This document shows, piece by piece, positions 23,699 to 36,581 of a DNA stretch of 64,000 nt. Numbering within the stretch: position 1 is the stretch's first letter; every line of letters starts with the position of its first letter. A program made the position numbers and the translations under genes. This DNA comes from Phyllostachys edulis (taxonomy: Eukaryota > Streptophyta > Magnoliopsida > Poales > Poaceae): positions 51,379,779-51,443,778 of the forward strand of contig CM070548.1 in NCBI GenBank assembly GCA_036346405.1, written 5' to 3'. Below the pieces are notes generated by a model, which saw only the letters and a program-made list of their open reading frames with translations, was not told where the DNA came from and made no database searches.

Positions 23699-25075
23699 TG
23701 TTGGAAATATGCCCTAGAGGCAATCATAGAGATGATTATATTTCATTATGTTCATTATATTGGATAATATGTTATCTTGCTCCAAGAATAATATTGTTAA
23801 TATTGATTATCAAGTATGTGACTTGGTTGTGAAACTCTATATTTCTATGATAATTATTCTTATACGATCCCTGGTCGGAAATATATGAGGACACATATGA
23901 ATAGACTAGCATATGTATTGGTTGATGACTATGTTTCACGAGTCATAGATATGATGTGAAACATGGAGAGGAATGTGACTGGTCGAATATGGGATTTGCC
24001 CCTCCTAACATAACAGGAGAGATGTCTCTGGGCCCCTCGTTGTGATCGGATAAAGAAAGTGTATGGCCATGCCACTAGTAGTCGAAGTGTTCGACCACGT
24101 GAAGTTATTCGACACTCGATCGAGAAAGTATTGAACAGTCCATGGATGACACAACATCTCACCTGGAGTTCAACTAGACACCGTGAGGCAAAGGGAGTAT
24201 ACACGAGTAGGTCGCTCAGTTCAAACAGTTATGGACTGGTCGTATGGAAATATGAGCTGGTCGTAGACTGGTCGAATGTAATCACAGAGTGGTCGTAACA
24301 TGGTCATAAAGAGTTACGAACTGGTCGTGACCAAATACGAACTGGTCGTAAGTGATGAGGACCTGGTCATAGATCATATTACATTAAGGTTCGTCCGATA
24401 TAATTTGTGTGTATTCGGGAATCGATATGTTCTGCTAGGAGCCGCTATGACTCGTGATCGGAAAGGGTTTCCGAGTCACAACCAAACTACGCATGAACCT
24501 ATAGGGTCACACACTTAACGGGTTGGAACAAACCAGTACAAATACGATTCGCCAAACGTGTTCGGATAGGATCCGTCACGAGCACTATATAAGGAGATGC
24601 ATGAGGCTGTGGGGAGATATGGGACACGAAAAACGCCACCAAAACCCTAGCCGCCATCTTCCTGAGAGCTCTGCCGTGCGACTTGGTGCTAGCACACCGG
24701 CGTATGGTTGTTCCTGCCCTAGACGTGTGGATACCGTAGAGGTGCTACTATGATTGTTGCGCTTGAGGACGATCCGCGATCTTCACAAGGAACTACAGAG
24801 GCTGATAGAGGAGACGATCGACTACGACCACTGCATCGACTTGTTGGACGTTGGACGATCGACTACGACCACTGCATCGGCTTGGTAGATGTTGGACGAT
24901 CGACTACGACCACTACATCGACATGCTATACGTTGGACCAGGCTGCTCCAACCCTTCTTCCGCTGCATTGCGCGTCTGGTGGTAACGATCTATGATCATC
25001 TACTTGCTTGGCTTCCTAGTTTGTGTGGTAGAAATTTTTGTTTGTAGCTATCGTAGCCTACCCCGTGACCCAATA
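23699..25075 (+). repeat. Copia-2 5' LTR
   Basis: 1377 bases from TGTTGGAAAT to GTGACCCAATA; the terminal ACA is mutated to ATA. Differs from the 3' LTR by about 5-6% substitutions by eye, mostly transitions, and lacks 238 bases present in the 3' LTR. Three copies of a 41-base unit (starting CGATCGACTACGACCAC) lie at 24815, 24856 and 24897. Confidence 0.93.
24586..24593 (+). promoter_or_regulatory. TATA box of Copia-2 5' LTR
   Basis: TATATAAG, conserved at 31545-31552 in the 3' LTR, preceded by GAGCAC and followed about 50 bases on by AAACCCTAG. Confidence 0.75.
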
Positions 25076-25076
25076 G

Positions 25077-25088
25077 TGGTATCAAAGC
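25077..25088 (+). promoter_or_regulatory. Copia-2 primer-binding site
   Basis: TGGTATCAAAGC one base after the 5' LTR. It matches the initiator-Met tRNA 3' end complement TGGTATCAGAGC except for G to A at one position. Confidence 0.85.
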
Positions 25089-26451
25089 CATCCTGCGTTG
25101 TTTTTGATCTGGATCGATCGCATATACTTGATATATGGTAGTAGTAGATTGGATCTATTACTGGTTGGGTCTAGTAACCTAGAAAGGTTCATATAGATGG
25201 AACGATCTAGACCCTGGTCAGAAGATCGATTAGTTCTCAGTGGTAGTACATGGGTCTACGAGGAGGTATGAGCTATAAGGACCAGATGGTTTATTGCGCT
25301 TGTTCACGACGATCGCATAACACTCCTACGGTCGAATTCGCCATCGGAGTATGCGCAGTGTGTGGTCGTATCAAGGCATTGATCGGATTGGTTCGGAATA
25401 GGGTTAATTTGATAAATCCGATGATTTCCAAGGCTCGGTTGCGTGAATAAGATTCATGTATCAAAAAAAGTTTCCGAGCATGCTGCCCCTTCGATCCCCA
25501 CCCGCTAACCGGCTAGCGGGACCGCCGTGCTGGGTATTTGTACTGCGCACTGTAGGTAGTGTGTGCTCATGTCGTCTGATATGCATAACTTCTTTTTGCA
25601 GGGTTTGATGTGAATAGTATGACCCATAATGGTTCATGTATGAGATACATGTATGTGTGTAATGTTCATGACCTGCGTGTCATGCTTATTGCAGCCCAAG
25701 GCTGTTAATTTTTGTATAACGGCCTGCGTGTCGACTTGTGATGCTTCTTTACTCCTTGTGTTTCATTACTAGTGCTATTAGAAATGATGGCTTAGTGGGA
25801 GTGCTTGGAGGAGTCGACCACTTGAAGACATGGCGAACAGGATGCATAGCGATGGAGATTACCATGAAGAAGGGTCATACTATATCACAATGCAATTTGA
25901 TTTTCTGTGAATGCCTTTATATTCCTGTTCATTTATTTCTATACATGTTTTGCCTTAAATGCTTTTTACATGGTAGAAGTAAAATTCCCTCACATAATAT
26001 TAAGTTAAATTGATGCCCTCCCAAATATGCTGCACCATCAAAAGTCATGTATTTTATTGGTAGGTCTTGCCATAGCAGAGTGCCATTAACAATCCTTGAC
26101 TAGATGGGTTTGTGTTAGACACTTACACGCTAAGCATTGGTTTTACTTAACAAGGTTATCATAACAGTTGTGGACCTTGGGGCATAAGGGTTGGGTGCCG
26201 AAGCATAAAGATGCTGCCCAACAACAAGAGTCATATAGAGATATGATTAGTAAAGGGTTGCTTACCAATTTCACTAATCTTCTAGCAGTGATGCCATAGC
26301 TCACTAGTAGATTAATTGATTTTGGATCTTGAATCATTAAATGTCATAAGAGGGATATGGTATTTAGTGGGAGTATCTTTATTAAATTGTTTAATAGAAG
26401 TTACTTTTCTTGAACATATGTCTTAGTTTTGCATAATTTATGTTGTAGATC
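25089..26451 (+). other. Copia-2 5' leader
   Basis: Untranslated region between the primer-binding site and gag, with many short upstream ATGs and no recognisable protein. Such long leaders with packaging signals are usual in BARE-like elements. Confidence 0.65.
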
Positions 26452-27330
26452 ATGGCACCTACTGCTGTACCTACATCCAGTTTTGCTTTACGTTCGATAC
26501 TTGAAAAGGAAAAACTGAATGGAACAAATTTTGCTGATTGGTCCCGCAACCTAAGAATTGTTCTTAGGCAAGATAAAAAGGAACATGTTCTAGAGGAACC
26601 AATTCCAGATGTGCCTACAGAGAATGCTGCTGCTACTCTTAAAACCGCCTATAAAAAGGCATGTGATGAATCCCTTGATGTTAACTGTCTCATGCTTGCT
26701 GCGATGAACTCAGACCTTCAGAAGCAGTTTGAGAACATTGAGGCCTACGATATGATCGTGGCGCTCAAAGGCATGTTTGAGACATAAGCAAGAACCGAGA
26801 GATATGAGATCTCAAAGAACTTGTTTGGGTGTAAGCTAGTTGAGGGTAGTCTGGTGAGCCCTCATGTGATCAAAATGGTTGGTTACACACAGAGCTTAGA
26901 AAAACTTGGTTTTCCACTTGGCCAAGAGTTGGCTACAGATTTGATTCTTACTTGGCTTCCTGCAAGGTATGGGTAGTTCATTTTGAACTTCCATATGAAC
27001 GGCTTAGACAAGAATCTCACCGAATTGCATGTGATGCTTAAGAGAGCAGAGGGCCGCATTAAGAAAAGCAACAGTCATGTGATGATGGTGCAAAAGAGTA
27101 GAAGCTTCAAGAAAAAGGCCAAGACTTGGGTCAGAAAGGGCAAGGCTAAAGTTTCGGATGAGATAAAAAACAAGCCTAAGCTCAAGACTAAGTCTAGCCA
27201 AACTCAAGAGAATGAATGCTTTTACTACAAAGAGCTAGGCCATTGGAAGAGGAACTGCAAGAAATACCTGGCTGATCAGAAAAAGAATGGTGGGACTAAA
27301 ACTTCCACTACAGGTATTAATGTTATAGAT
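26452..27330 (+). pseudogene. Copia-2 gag
   Basis: Starts at ATG 26452. Gag domain with LNGTNFADWSRNLRIVLR (about 26515-26570), typical of BARE-like capsids. In-frame stops at 26785 (CAA to TAA) and 26974 (CAG to TAG). The nucleocapsid knuckle at 27217-27258 reads CFYYKELGHWKRNC: the second Cys of the CX2C pair is Tyr. No frameshift. It runs in the same frame into pol. Confidence 0.9.
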
Positions 27331-30300
27331 GTTTTTCTTGCTGACTCTTTTGTTAACTCATGGGTATTTTATACCGGATTGGTTGCTCATATCTGCAATT
27401 CGATGCAGAGTCTAACAAAGAGTAGGAGAATTGCAAAGGGCGAGATGGATCTTCGCGTTAGAAATAAAGCAAGGGTTGCTGCATTAGCCGTCGGGACTTT
27501 GCCATTACTATTGCCTTCAGGATTTATTATGGAATTGAATAATTGTTATTACGTTCCAGCCATTAGTAGAAACATCATCTCTGCCTCATGTTTGATGGCA
27601 GAGGGTTATAAATTCATTATTGAGAACAATGGTTGTTCCATATTTTTGAATGAAGTGTTTTACGGCTATGCACCTGTTTTGAATGGGTTGTTTATTTTAA
27701 ATCTTGTTGATGCATCCATCTATAATATTAATGCGAAAAGGCTTTGGCCTAATGAAATAAATTCCACTTTCATTTGGCATTGTCGTTTGGGTCACATAAG
27801 TGAGAAACGCATGAAAAAGCTCCATAATGATGGAACTCTAAACTCATTTGATTTGGAATCATTTCACACATGCGAATCTTGCCTGGACGGAAAGATGACC
27901 AAGACACCTTTCACTGGTCGTAGTGAGAGGGCGTCCGACCAGTTGGCACTCATACATACTGATGTGTGTGGACCAATGAGTACGACAGCTAGAGGTGGTT
28001 TTCAGTACTTCATTACTTTCACCAATGACTATAGTAGATATGGTTATATCTACTTAATGAGGCACAAGTCGGAATCCTTTGAAAAATTCAAGGAGTTCCA
28101 GAATGAGGTACAAAATCAACTTGGCAAGACAATCAAATCTTTACGATCTGATCGTGGAGGTGAGTTCTTGAGCCATGAGTTTGGTAGTCATTTGAAACAA
28201 TGTGGAATTGTTCCATAGCTTACACCACCCAGCACTCCACAATAGAATGGGGTGTCCGAGCGGCGTAATAGGACCTTGTTAGACATGGTTCGATCAATGA
28301 TGAGCCAATCCGATCTGCCATTGTATTTTTGGGGTTATGCTCTAGAAATTGCCGCATACATTTTGAATCAGGTACCATCTAAATCAGTAGATAAGACACC
28401 ATATGAGATGTGGACTGGGAAGAGTCCTAATTTGTCTTTTCTAAGGATATGGGGTTGTGATGTCTATGTTAAACGTTTGACGTCTGACAAACTCGCACCC
28501 AAATCAGATAAATGCTTCTTTATAGGATATCCTAGGGAAACCAAAGGATATTATTTCTACAACCGGGAAGAAGACAAAGTTTTTGTCGCCTGAAATAGTG
28601 TCTTTTTGGAGAAAGAGTTTCTTTCAAAAGGAGTCAGTGGGAGAAAGGTGCAACTCGAAGAAATTCGGGAAACATCTGAAAGTGTTTCAACTCCTACTGA
28701 ACCTCTACTAGATGAACAAATTGTTGTTGAACCTGTAGATGAGGCACCAGCCCCACGTAGATCTAAAAGGCCGCATCAATTGCCTAGAAGGTATGGGCAT
28801 GACGTATTATTATTGAATAATGATGAGCCTAAGACTTATGAGGAAGCGATGATGGACCCAGACTCTGAGAAATGGCTTGGAGCCATGAAATCCGAAATAG
28901 ACTCTATGAGAGAAAATCAGGTTTGGAACCTGGTCGATCCACTTGATGGTGTTAAAACCATTGAGTACAAATGGATCTATAAGAAAAAGATTGATATGGA
29001 TGGAAATGTTCACATTCATAAAGTTCGACTAGTCGCAAAAGGTTTTCGACATGTTCAAGGAGTTGACTACGATGAGACTTTCTCACCAGTAGCGATGCTT
29101 AAATCTGTTCGGATCATTCTAGCTATTGCTGCATATTTCGACTATGAGATATGGCAAATGGATGTCAAAACAGCTTTCCTTAATGGAAACCTAGATGAGG
29201 ATGTGTACATGACACAACCTAAAGGTTTTGTCAATCCAAAGAATGCTAGTAAAGTATGCAAACTTCAAAAGTCCATTTATGGGTTGAAGCAAGCATCTCG
29301 GAGTTGGAATATACGTTTCGATGAGGAAATCAAAAGGTTTTGTTTCGTCAAGAACAAAGAAGAACCTTGTGTTTAGATGAAGGTTAGTGGGAGCACGCTT
29401 GTTATTCTGATCTTGTATGTAGATGACATACTACTGGTCGGAAATGACATTCCAATGCTTGAATTTGTTAAAACTTCATTAAGAAATAGTTTCTCAATGA
29501 AAGATTTACGAGATGCAGCATATATCTTGGGAATAAGGATCTATAGAGATAGATCTAAGAGGCTAATTGGATTAAGCCAGGATATGTACATAGACAAAGT
29601 GTTGAATCGGTTCAACATGCAAAATTCCAAAAGAGGATTCTTGCCCATGGCACAAGGCATTAATCTTAGCAAGAATCAGTGTCCTACGACCACTGATGAG
29701 CGAGACAAAATGAGTGATATTCCATATGCTTCGGCCATTGGATCTGTCATGTATGGCATGCTATGTACACGACCGGATGTATCATATGCTCTAAGTGTTA
29801 CGAGCAGATACCAAGCTGATCCCGGTGAAAGTCACTGGATAGTTGTGAAAAATATTCTTAAGTACTTAAGAAGGACTAAGGATATGTTCCTAGTTTATGG
29901 CGGTGATGAAGAGCTCGTTGTAAATGGTTACACCGATGCAAGCTTTCAAACTGACAAAGATGATTATCGTTCGCAATCTGGTTTTGTATTCATTTTGAAT
30001 GGAGGAGCAGTGAGCTAGAAAAGTTCCAAGCAAGAGATGGTTGCTGATTCCACGACAGAGGCTGAGTACATTGTGGCTTCTGAAGCTACAAAAGAAGGTG
30101 TTTGGATAAGGAATTTCATTGCTGAATTGGGTATTGTTCCGAGTGCCTCGAGCCCAGTGGATCTCTATTGTGACAACAATGGAGACATTGCTCAAGCTAA
30201 GGAGCCCAGATCCCATCAGAAGTCGAAGCATATACTCAGGCGCTATCATCTTATTCGCGAATTGGTGGATAAAGGAGATGTTAAGATATGCAAAGTTCAT

Positions 30301-30399
30301 ACGGATTTAAATGTTGCTGATCCGTTGAAAAAGCCTCTCACACAGCCAAAGCATGAGGCACACACAAGAGCTATCGGTATTAGATACCTAAATGATTGA
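27331..30399 (+). pseudogene. Copia-2 pol: protease, integrase, reverse transcriptase, RNase H
   Basis: Same frame as gag throughout. Protease site reads WVFYTG at 27361-27378, the catalytic Asp replaced by Tyr. The pre-integrase His-Cys region is at about 27775-27890 (HCRLGH, CESCLDGK). The integrase core shows IHTDVCGP (about 27952), TNDYSRYGY and LRSDRGGEF (about 28142). Reverse transcriptase shows QMDVKTAFLNGN (about 29155) and YVDDILL (29416-29436). RNase H shows YTDASFQTD (about 29929) and DSTTEAEYI (about 30046). Premature stops at 28216, 28243, 28591, 29374 and 30016; natural end at 30397. Gag plus pol span about 1316 codons with no indel. Confidence 0.92.
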
Positions 30400-30406
30400 C
30401 TCTAGT

Positions 30407-30419
30407 GCAAGTGGGAGAC
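30407..30419 (+). promoter_or_regulatory. Copia-2 polypurine tract
   Basis: The purine-rich AAGTGGGAGAC directly precedes the 3' LTR start TGTTGGAAAT. Confidence 0.75.
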
Positions 30420-32033
30420 TGTTGGAAATATGCCCTAGAGGCAATCATAGAGATGATTATATTTCATTATGTTCATTATATTGGATAATATGTTATCTTG
30501 TTCCAAGAATAATATTGTTAATATTGATTATCAAGTATGTGACTTGGTTGTGAAACTCTATATTTCTGCGATAATTATTTTTATACGATCCCTGGTCGGA
30601 AACATATGAGGACACATATGAATAGACTAGCATATCTATTGGCTGATGACTATGTTTCACGAGTCATAGATATGAAGATATCAAACCAATAATATGGACA
30701 CATGTTGGAGAACATGGTGTTGGATAAGACCCACCTTGAGACACTATTGAGATTGTTATGATTCTATGTGTCGTTAGTTGGTCTCAAGCAATGATGATGT
30801 ATAGTCCTTAGACCTGAGATCAGCATGGTTTCCTACATGTGTAATAGCACTCTTAGGGGTTGCCAAACGCAACACCGTAATTGGGTAGTTATAAAGGTAG
30901 CTTTCGGGTATGCTGTGAAACATGGAGAGGAATGTGACTAGTCGGATATGGGATTTGCCCCTCCTAACATAACAGGAGAGATGTCTCTGGGCTCCTCGTT
31001 GTGATCGAATAAAGAAAGTGCATGGCCATGCCACTAGTAGTCGAAGTGTTCGACCACGTGAAGTTATCCGACACTCGATCGAGAAAGTATTGAACAGTCC
31101 ATGGATGACACAACATCTCACCTGGAGTTCAACCAGACATCGTGAGGCAAAAGGAGTGTACACGAATAGGTAAAGTTCAGATTCGAGCGATCGACTAGTC
31201 GTATGGAAATACGAGCTGGTCGTAGACTGGTCGAATGTAATCACAGAGTGGTCGTAACCTGGTCGTAAAGAGTTACGAACTGGTCGTGACCAAATACGAA
31301 CTGGTCGTAAGTGATGAGGACCTGGTTGTAGATCATATTGCATTAAGGTTCGTTCGATATAATTTGTGTGTATTCGGGAATCGATATGTTCTGCTAGGAA
31401 CCGCTATGACTCATGATCGGAAAGAGTTTCTGAGTCACAACCGAACTATGCATGAACCTACAGGGTCACACTCTTAACAGGTTGGAACAAACCAGTACGA
31501 ATACGATTCGTCAAACATGTTCGGATAGGATCCGTCATGAGCACTATATAAGGAGATGCATGAGGCTGTGGGGAGGTACGGGACGCGAAAAAACCACCAA
31601 AACCCTAGCCGCCATCTTCCTGAGAGCTCTGCCGTGCGACTTGGTGCTAGCACACTAGCGTACGGTTGTTCCTGCCCTGGACGTGTGGATAACGTAGAGG
31701 CGCTACTACAATTGTTGCACTTGAGGACAATCCGCGATCTTCACGAGGAATTGCAGAGGTTGCTGGAGGAGACGATCGACTACGACCACTGCATCGACTT
31801 GCTAGACGCTAGACAATCGACTACGACCACTGCATCGACTTGCTAGACTCTGGACAATCGACTACGACCACTACATCGACGCGCTATACGTTGGACCAGG
31901 CTACTCCAACCCTTCTTCTGCTGCTCTGCGCGTCTGGTGGTAATGATCTATGATCATCTACTTGCTTGGCTTCCTGGTTTGCGTGGTAGAAATTTTTGTT
32001 TGTAGCTATCGTAGCCTACCCCGTGACCCAACA
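30420..32033 (+). repeat. Copia-2 3' LTR
   Basis: 1614 bases ending GTGACCCAACA. Retains 238 bases (30675-30912) that the 5' LTR has lost. Three copies of the 41-base unit lie at 31773, 31814 and 31855. TATATAAG at 31545-31552. Confidence 0.93.
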
Positions 32034-32038
32034 CCACG

Positions 32039-33511
32039 CACCATGCAACCCTTTGATCTCCACGTGCTCTAGCGCAAGCTCAATCACCTCATGACATCCA
32101 CGACCTCCTAGACCTTAGATCTCCCTATCCTAGTCCAGGTCCACCTCATCACTGACCATGATTGCCTTCATGCTCAACCTGCACATGCAAAGATCAAGGA
32201 ACACATATTCGGCATAAGTTCTACAACTTGACCAACATTAGCTCATGAATTTTAACCAAAACTTTAGCCAATTCTCAAAAATCGAAAAATCCGAACACAA
32301 TCGGTCATACCGCCATATTATTCCCGGTACAACCGCACACCGGTCGTACCACTCCATACACACCGGTATTACCGATTTCTAAAGACAACAGAAACTCTCC
32401 AAAAACAAGGACTCTGCAAAAACCATACCGCTCTCAAACGGTATTACTGTCATGCGGTACTACCTCTGTTCAACACGCGGTACTACCGATCTGCGGTCGT
32501 ACCGCACCAAGCTGTGGTACTACCGTTTTTCACTTGAGCTCAAAACTCTCGAAAATATCACTTCTGGAAATTCCATACCGCAACTTTGCGGTCATACCTT
32601 GTTGCAGTACTACCGCTGTCAAAACACTGGTATTACCGACTTACGGTCATACCGTTCCACAACTGCTGTACTACCGTATTTCACTTGAAATCAAAGTATC
32701 AGAAACACTCTCTCTGGAAAAAAAAACCTATCGCGGTACTACCGCCAACCATGGCGCGGTCATACTGCTCAGCAAGAAATCCAATGTCCAAAAACAAGTG
32801 TTCTGGTTTTTCCATACCGCCAAAAATAAAACGGTATAACTGATGTGCGGTACTACCGCAAATTACCAAGCGGTACTACCGCACCACTGAAATGCGCAAA
32901 AGACTCAGAACCAAGCCCTGAGGCACGTGGACGCTCCAGATGATTTGGCCGATCGGACCACGCTTCAAAACCATCGAATTTTAAGAGCACTGTAGAAAGT
33001 CCGAACGTTCCGTTTGATTTCGTCCGTCAGATTTCAATCCAAAAGCTCACAATCCTTGAAGAGTTCGAACGTTCCTCTCAATATGAGCCGTCAGATCAAG
33101 ATCTAACGATTAGAGCAAAACACGCGTTCGGAACCTAGACAAACGGTACTATCACAGACACAAGCGGTCATACCGCATACTCGATAATACCAAGATATTA
33201 AAAGCCGGTACTACCGCTTCCGAGAAAAACCAAAGTCCAAACACAAGCCTTCTGGAATTTTCGTACTGTCAACAATCACGCGGTTGTACCTTTCTGCGGT
33301 AGTTCCATGGCCAAAACGCCGGTACTACCGCAAAACCTGACAAGGGCTGATTTTTGACAGAAAACAACAGAACTCAAAAGCATGTCAGCATCTAAGATCA
33401 CAAGCATGTTCCAAAGACAATGTATTCATCTTAAAACACCAAGACTGAGTCTTTCTTATTGTCAATGTGTTCATCATCAAATATCTTGACCAAAAACCTC
33501 CTGGTCTTACA
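32039..33511 (-). repeat. Copia-3 3' LTR, part proximal to the element body
   Basis: Continues the Copia-3 LTR after Copia-2 and matches 39350-40824. Contains over twenty CGGTANTACCG-type palindromes at 32300-33340. The end at GGTCTTACA abuts the polypurine tract on its right. Confidence 0.9.
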
Positions 33512-34511
33512 ATCTCTCCCTTGATGAATACATTGACAACACTTCTAGAACCAAGAGATGAATGAGTGTGATAGAAGGTGTCAAAGTTTCAAAACTGCCA
33601 GGCAAAAGAAAAAAAAATCCAAAAACAGCAGCTGAAAAAAAAACTTCCTTCAGCACAAGTTGCAAATCTTTCTCTCAAATTTTCTCCCCCTTGGCAATGT
33701 GATCATTAAGAGCTTAAAAGAAGGAGCAAGAAAAAGTCCAGAAGCTTTGGAGAATTAATGGATTAACCAAGCCATTTGGTTGAGTAGAGCTAACAGGATC
33801 ATATGAATTGATATACCATATAGTAATGTCCAGACAAGTATTTCAAAGTGATGAGACAATTTTGATTCATGACAGACATATCAAACAATGACTAAAAATA
33901 TTATAAGACCACAATTAGAAGTCATCAAAAAGTGAGAGCCAAACAGAGAGACAAACTTTAAATCTAGATGAGCTACCAGTCTCATGTATCATCCTTTTGC
34001 TTCACTTTCAATTTTTATTTGCATGTGGCATGCTTGCAGCATACTTCTTCTCAAGGGTGGCATGCTTGAAGCATACTTCTTTTGATTGAAGCACTTTTTG
34101 TGTTTTTTTTAAAGATATATAGCTATGTATGGCATGCTTGAAGCACACATCTTTTTAAATCCTTTTTCTTAACCCTTTATCCTTTTATAACATGCCAAAT
34201 TGAGTGAGCAACACAGGATCGAAAAGAGAGGCATTTTTGCTTCAAATCCAAGACTTAAAATAAGACTCACAAACAAGCTTATCCTTTTCAAAAGACATCA
34301 CAAAGTGATACCAATAATCAATCTAGTCAAAGATTTCAACCATGTCATGCTTTAGTTCTTGATGTAGCAGATTTATTAAAACCAGTCAAGAGCAAAACTA
34401 CATAACACATGAATAAATATGATAGAGAGAGCTCTACTAGTCTTTTTATTTCAATGGCTTGGACTTAATGAATAATCAAAGCTTCTGAAATTTTGATCAA
34501 ACAGCTCCCCC
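33512..34511 (-). other. Copia-3 3' noncoding region with polypurine tract
   Basis: About 1 kb between the RNase H stop and the 3' LTR. The minus-strand tract AAGGGAGAGATT at 33512-33523 adjoins the LTR. The sequence is AT-rich with repeated GGCATGCTTG words near 34025-34140. No gene seen. Confidence 0.65.
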
Positions 34512-36581
34512 TCAAAATAAGCCCATAGGATGAACAACACCCAATTCACTCCGCAAACGAACAAAACGAGAAGTATCGAGCGGCTTAGTGAAAATATCAG
34601 CGAACTGAAAATCAGTTTCAACAAAGTGAAGAACAATATCACCCTTTTCAAGATGATCTCTGAGAAAGTGAAATCTGATATCAATATGTTTGGTTCTAGA
34701 ATGTTGCACTGGATTCTTAGCAATGCTAATAGCACTAGTGTTATCACAATAAAGAGGAACAGTGCCTAAGTCTAAACCAAAATCTCTGAGAGTAGAAGAA
34801 ATCCACAGAACTTGAGAGCAACTAGCAGCAGCAGCAACATACTCAGCTTCAGCAGTTGATTGAGCAACAGAAGATTATTTTCTAGAAGACCAAGACACTA
34901 AAGAAGTGCCTAAAAAGTGACAAGTGCCAGATGTGCTTTTCCTATCAATTCTACACCCCGCAAAATCACTATCTGAGTATGCACGCAAAGTAAGACAAGA
35001 TGAAGATGAATAGAAAAAACCAAATTCTAAGGTTGATTGGAGATACCTGAGAATTCTTTTCACAGCCTGTCGATAGGATACACGAGGTGAAGCTTGAAAT
35101 CGAGCGCATAAGCATACAGCAAAGTGTATATCCAGCCTTGAAGCAGTCAAATAGAGTAGAGAGCCGATCATACTCCCGTATTCTTTTTGATCCACTACCT
35201 CACCTTCTTCATCTGGGTCAAGAACAGTTGTAGACCCCATTGGTGTAGAGATGGGTTTGCAATTTGCCATGTCAAAACGCCTAAGCAAGTCTTTAGTATA
35301 CTTGGTTTGATGAATGAAATTGCCTTGCTTGGACTATTTTACTTGCAAGCCTAAGAAATAAGTTAACTCCCCTATCATACTCATCTCAAACTCGCTGCTC
35401 ATAGTATTTGAAAACTTGAAAACCAAAGCATGAGAGGAGCCCCCAAAGATGATATCATCCACATAAATCTGAATAAGTAATAGATCATTGCCATGTCAAA
35501 ATGTGAACAGAGTTTTGTCCACCTTGCCCATTTGAAAATCATTTTTTAGCAGAAAAAGCTTTAGCCTCTCATACCAAGCTCTAGGAGCTTGCTTAAATCC
35601 ATACAAGGCTTCTGAGAGTTTGTAGACATGATTAAGAAACTTAGGATTTTCAAAACCAGGTGTTTGCTTAACATCAACTTCTTCCTCAATGAAGCCATTA
35701 AGAAAAGCACTTTTAACATCCATTTGGAACAGTTTGAAACCTTTAGATGCAGCAAATGCTAAGAGAATTTGAATAGCTGCTAGTCTGGCTACAGGAGCAA
35801 AAGTTTCACCAAAATCAAGACCCTCCACCTGAGAAAATCCCTGAGCAACAAGTCTAGCCTTATTTCTAACAACAATACCATCCTCACTTTGTTTATTTTT
35901 AAAAACCCATTTAGTTCCAATTACATTATGTCCATGAGGAGGTTCAACTAAAGTCCAGACTTTATTTCGCTCAAAGTTTTCTAATTCTTCATGCATGGCA
36001 TTGATCCAAGACTCATCAGATAAAGCGTGACTTACATCATTAGGCTCAAAAGAGGCAACAGAAGTAGAATGAGCATGTGAGTCAGGAGAAGTGAACTTAG
36101 AACGTGTTACCCTTTCATGAATGTCACCAATCATCAGCTCTGGAGGATGAAGTCGCTGAATCCTCAATGGTGTAGAAGGTTCTGAACTAGCTTCGACATC
36201 ATGAACATCTTCTGCAGTTTGTTCATCACTTGGTGGTGGCGCAACAACAGGTGCATGATCATCAGCAGGTGATGGCATGGGAGATGAAAAATCAAAATTA
36301 TCTTCTTCATTAAGGAATATGCTTGCAGACTCCCCCTGAACTTGTGTACCTGAAATGTCAGTTCTAGTACAAGGACTGACCTCATTAAAAGTAACCTCAC
36401 AAGTCTCAACAATTTTGTTAGTTTCCAGATTAAGCACACGATAGCCACGTGAGTGAAGGGGATATCCAAGAAAAATGCCATCTGTTGATCTAGATTCAAA
36501 CTTGTCCAGATTACCATGTTTAAGAATAATGCATTTACATCCAAAAATTCTGAAGTGAGAAACACTAGGTTTTTTTGCCAA
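34512..36581 (-). pseudogene. Copia-3 reverse transcriptase and RNase H
   Basis: On the minus strand a 361-codon stretch (36581-35496) holds the integrase tail, GKCxxxG-like linker sequence and the first RT blocks: NVIGTKWVFKNK, ARLVAQGFSQVEGLDF, QMDVKSAFLNG and LYGFKQAPRAWYERL. A stop at 35496 follows. The catalytic YVDDIIFGG lies at about 35440-35470, then LLRRFDMANCKPISTP (35288-35240) and YSDSDFAGC (about 34965-34990). A stop at 34875 breaks RNase H before AEAEYVAAA and HIDIRFHFLRDH (about 34660). The last stretch ends at 34512. A few stops and frameshifts; otherwise well preserved. Confidence 0.9.

Larger units (their letters stand above)
23699..32033 (+). mobile_element. Copia-2: full-length BARE/Angela-like Ty1/copia retrotransposon
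   Basis: Complete 8.3-kb element with 5' LTR 23699-25075, primer-binding site, 1.36-kb leader, a single gag-pol frame, polypurine tract and 3' LTR 30420-32033. Exact 5-bp target-site duplications CCACG lie at 23694-23698 and 32034-32038. Removing the element restores an uninterrupted Copia-3 LTR identical in order to the other LTR. The LTR start TGTTGGAAATATGCCC and the gag-pol sequence fit the BARE/Angela group. Seven premature stops inactivate it. Confidence 0.95.

Noticed and set aside
24523..24995. Open frames in the Copia-2 LTR
   Set aside because: They cover the TATA region and 41-bp LTR repeats, are not conserved as frames between the two LTRs, and have no family match.
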